Source: Paucihalobacter ruber (GTDB lineage Bacteria; Bacteroidota; Bacteroidia; Flavobacteriales; Flavobacteriaceae). From it: a stretch of DNA of 64,000 bases. The stretch spans positions 248,001-312,000 of the forward strand of contig NZ_VHIQ01000002.1 in the NCBI RefSeq assembly GCF_006494535.1, in the 5' to 3' direction. The translations under genes and the position numbers were made by a program. Within the stretch, counting starts at the first letter, position 1, and the number at the start of each line of letters is the position of its first letter. Positions 62,101 through 64,000 of the stretch are shown in pieces. The notes under the pieces are model-generated. The model searched no databases. It was not told the DNA's origin and saw only the letters and a list, made by a program, of their open reading frames with translations.

Positions 62101-62991
62101 TTAATTTATTTCTAATGGTAAATGTATTTGGATAAAATCTTCTAATTTAAGTTGTAAATCCAGATAATCTGCTTGGCTCCAGTCATCGCCGTGACCTCCT
62201 TGGTAGACCGTAAATTCGTTTGCGGTGCCTTGTGTGTTTAATGAAGCAGCTAAGGTTTGGCCGTTACTTAGTGGCACAATTGGGTCTTGATCTCCGTAAA
62301 ACAGAATTGTAGGAGAACTCAATGCCGAGACTTGAAGTGCCGGACTCACGGTCTCTGCTAAATTGGCATTTTGAGGATAAGCACTTGCATCGACCAAGAA
62401 TTGTAATGCCAGTGGAAAGTTAGGGTCGTCGGCATAAAATGGATCGGTAAAATCAGTTGGACCAACAATGTTTGCAACAAACTTTACCTGATTACTCGTA
62501 TCGTACACATAATCATACATAAGCGAAATATGCGCACCTGCGCTGGTGCCTATGAGTCCAAATTGTGGTTGAATCTGTAACTCGTTTTGCTGCGCGGTTA
62601 ATTGACTAATAACCCGGCCTAAATCTAAAAATTGATTTGGAAAGGCCGGAACGCCAAACCCAGCCAGCACATAATTGATGTTGGCAATGGCATAATCCGA
62701 ATGGTTTTCTCTTAGGAGATTTACAAATTGACTCATGTCGCTTTTATCTCCTGAGGTCCATCCACCACCATGAACGAGGATAATAACTTTAGTGTTTTCT
62801 TGTGTACGTCCTTGCGGAAGGTATAGATCATAGACCTGTTTAGAATTAGTGCCGTATGATACATTAAGCAGCGTTTCTGCCTCCAGTATTTGATTTGGGT
62901 TTTCATCCGCGGTATCGTCATTAGTGCTACAGGAAGTAACAAGAAAAATAGACATATAAAACGCGATGAATAAGAGAAGTTGTTTTTTCAT
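62101..62991 (-). CDS. Alpha/beta hydrolase lipoprotein (BD-FAE/esterase-like)
   Basis: A 296-residue esterase-type hydrolase. The lipobox VTSC (cysteine 21) marks a lipoprotein. The oxyanion loop is HGGGWTSGDKS, the nucleophile GTSAGAHIS, the acid in GDQDPIVPLS and the histidine in QGGHGDDWSQ. The family includes carboxylesterases and feruloyl or acetylxylan esterases, so a role on acylated polysaccharide or peptide esters is possible. It has no clear operon partner. Confidence 0.86.
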   Translation of the reverse strand: MKKQLLLFIAFYMSIFLVTSCSTNDDTADENPNQILEAETLLNVSYGTNSKQVYDLYLPQGRTQENTKVIILVHGGGWTSGDKSDMSQFVNLLRENHSDYAIANINYVLAGFGVPAFPNQFLDLGRVISQLTAQQNELQIQPQFGLIGTSAGAHISLMYDYVYDTSNQVKFVANIVGPTDFTDPFYADDPNFPLALQFLVDASAYPQNANLAETVSPALQVSALSSPTILFYGDQDPIVPLSNGQTLAASLNTQGTANEFTVYQGGHGDDWSQADYLDLQLKLEDFIQIHLPLEIN

Positions 62992-63268
62992 TATTAGATG
63001 TTTTTACACTTAAACGAGCAGAAATAAGGTTTATGTTATTTATTAACTTAATAGTTAAATTTCTTTTTTATTTAATGGCTTTTGTTAATGCAATATAACA
63101 TAAAAAAAATCTGGCAATTAATGTCTATTTCAACTTATAAAGGGCCTCTTATATAAAATTGTGTGATTTTGTTTGAGGGCTTAACGCATTATTTTACTCG
63201 TTGTTAAACTACGTAATTAATTCTAGTCTAACAGTTCCCTCTATTTTTGATAAAAAGCTGGATTGCAT
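62992..63268. other. Gene-free interval between esterase and fasciclin genes
   Basis: AT-rich, with no credible reading frame and no clear promoter for the esterase. A plus-strand TATTTTTG at 63242-63249 points into the end of the fasciclin gene and is probably chance. Confidence 0.4.
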
Positions 63269-63303
63269 AAAAAAACAGGATTGCTAAATAAATAACAATC
63301 CTG
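63269..63303 (-). terminator. Terminator of the fasciclin gene
   Basis: Perfect 8-bp stem CAGGATTG/CAATCCTG (63276-63283 with 63296-63303) with a 12-nt loop and, on the minus strand, a T7 run. A partial copy GCTGGATTGCAT lies just beyond. Confidence 0.85.
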
Positions 63304-63340
63304 CTTTATAAATTTTAAATTAACTTTTTTAAGAAATCAA

Positions 63341-64000
63341 TTATGGTATTAATACGCTGTTAATTACATGAATCACACCATTTGTTGCTTGAACATTTAA
63401 CAAACTTGGTACTAACATTGCATTACCGTCTATAGTTAACGTTTCAAGATCCAAATCGAAACTTCCGTTAAGCGTTTCAACCGGGCCACTTGACAAATCG
63501 GTTGAAAACACACGACCGGGCACAACGTGATATAATAAGATTGGTGCTAAATCTTCAGGGGCAAGTCCGTTTACAGCATCAATAGCTTCCTGAACTGTAT
63601 TTACCCCTAAAAGGTTCATAAATGCTTGATTTGTTGGAGCAAAAACAGTAAAAGGTCCGTCATTTGCCAAAGTAGCAGCTAACTCTGCTTTGATGGCTGC
63701 TGCCAATAAAACAGAAAATTCCGGATCAAAACTACTTGCTAATTCAACTAAATTTTGTGTAGGTGGAAATAAGACATCATCAATAGCGTGTATTACCCCA
63801 TTTCGAGCTTCTATATCGGCAATAACTACCGTAGCATCATTTATAGTTACACTAGAACCAACATTTACTTCAACGCTGGCACCGTTTAAAGTAGCCACAA
63901 ATCCATTGCTTGGTAAATCTCCACTAAAAACCGTACCGGCGACAGCATGGTACAATAAAATAGACCTTAAGGTTTCTACTCCTAAGGTAGAAACAATATT
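63341..64000 (-). CDS. Fasciclin domain-containing protein (5' end outside window)
   Basis: An extracellular adhesion-type protein with repeated FAS1 domains. One complete domain is visible at the C-terminal end (DGPFTVFAPTNQAFMNLLG, then LYHVVPGRVFSTDL and ATNGVIHVINSVLIP) and the second half of another precedes it (ILLYHAVAGTVFSGDL). The frame is open to the window edge; the TTG at 63955 is internal, because the preceding in-frame residues continue the FAS1 H1/H2 region. 219 residues are visible. The gene stands alone with a terminator. The ligand is unknown. Confidence 0.9.
   Translation of the reverse strand, partial: NIVSTLGVETLRSILLYHAVAGTVFSGDLPSNGFVATLNGASVEVNVGSSVTINDATVVIADIEARNGVIHAIDDVLFPPTQNLVELASSFDPEFSVLLAAAIKAELAATLANDGPFTVFAPTNQAFMNLLGVNTVQEAIDAVNGLAPEDLAPILLYHVVPGRVFSTDLSSGPVETLNGSFDLDLETLTIDGNAMLVPSLLNVQATNGVIHVINSVLIP

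Overview
The window is chromosomal DNA from a member of the Bacteroidetes, almost certainly a flavobacterium (Flavobacteriaceae). The signs are AT-rich sequence, type IX secretion (T9SS) sorting domains, a PorP/SprF protein beside a PorE-like OmpA protein, an IPExxxVDY-family gene next to pyk, the conserved order riboflavin synthase / pdxA / DUF177 / rpmF / fabH / accB / accC, and recurrent TAnnTTTG boxes, the -7 element of the Bacteroidetes housekeeping sigma factor. No transposase, integrase, phage gene, rRNA or CRISPR array was seen. Only the two edge genes are truncated.

Left part (1-14300): a T9SS/gliding-type outer-membrane pair; a CYTH protein with an NAD(P)-binding protein; dinB; the primary lipid and RNA block acpP-fabF-rnc-IPExxxVDY-pyk; then purN, an RNase H with a viroplasmin domain, a PfkB kinase and a PurF-type amidotransferase. 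A 524-bp gene-free stretch (13787-14310) holds two near-identical 46-bp elements, each running straight into a terminator hairpin, plus a REP-like hairpin. Middle (14300-41090): Mn-type superoxide dismutase; an AddA-like helicase/nuclease and its AddB-like partner separated by kbl and an abundant-type OmpA protein; an alpha/beta hydrolase; tRNA-Ala(GGC) with a partial duplicate of its 3' end; a MATE transporter; two tiny membrane proteins; a 2OG oxygenase, queD, lpxH, an MFS transporter, recJ, osmC, an AhpD-like protein, rsmI, tdk-alr, mscL, asd, a prolyl oligopeptidase lipoprotein and an orphan ABC ATPase.

The most distinctive part is 41092-50737: ten genes on the minus strand with overlaps or gaps under 20 bp. 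They encode two FAD oxidoreductases, a methyltransferase, a type III polyketide synthase, an SDR with the Y-x6-K spacing of enoyl-ACP reductases, a FabZ-like dehydratase, a ketoacyl synthase, a dedicated acyl carrier protein, a phosphopantetheinyl transferase and an MMPL/RND exporter. They duplicate functions of the housekeeping fatty-acid genes found elsewhere in the window. Read together they look like a self-contained pathway: build an acyl chain on a private ACP, extend and cyclise it with the type III PKS, methylate and oxidise the ring, and export the lipid. Two tandem paralogous T9SS-secreted metalloproteases lie immediately upstream.

Right part (55400-64000): accC, accB, fabH, rpmF, DUF177 and pdxA, divergent ribE, a proline-rich small membrane protein, an esterase lipoprotein and a fasciclin-domain protein cut by the window edge. 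Several genes use TTG or GTG starts that are fixed by in-frame stops, and several intrinsic terminators abut the next start codon.
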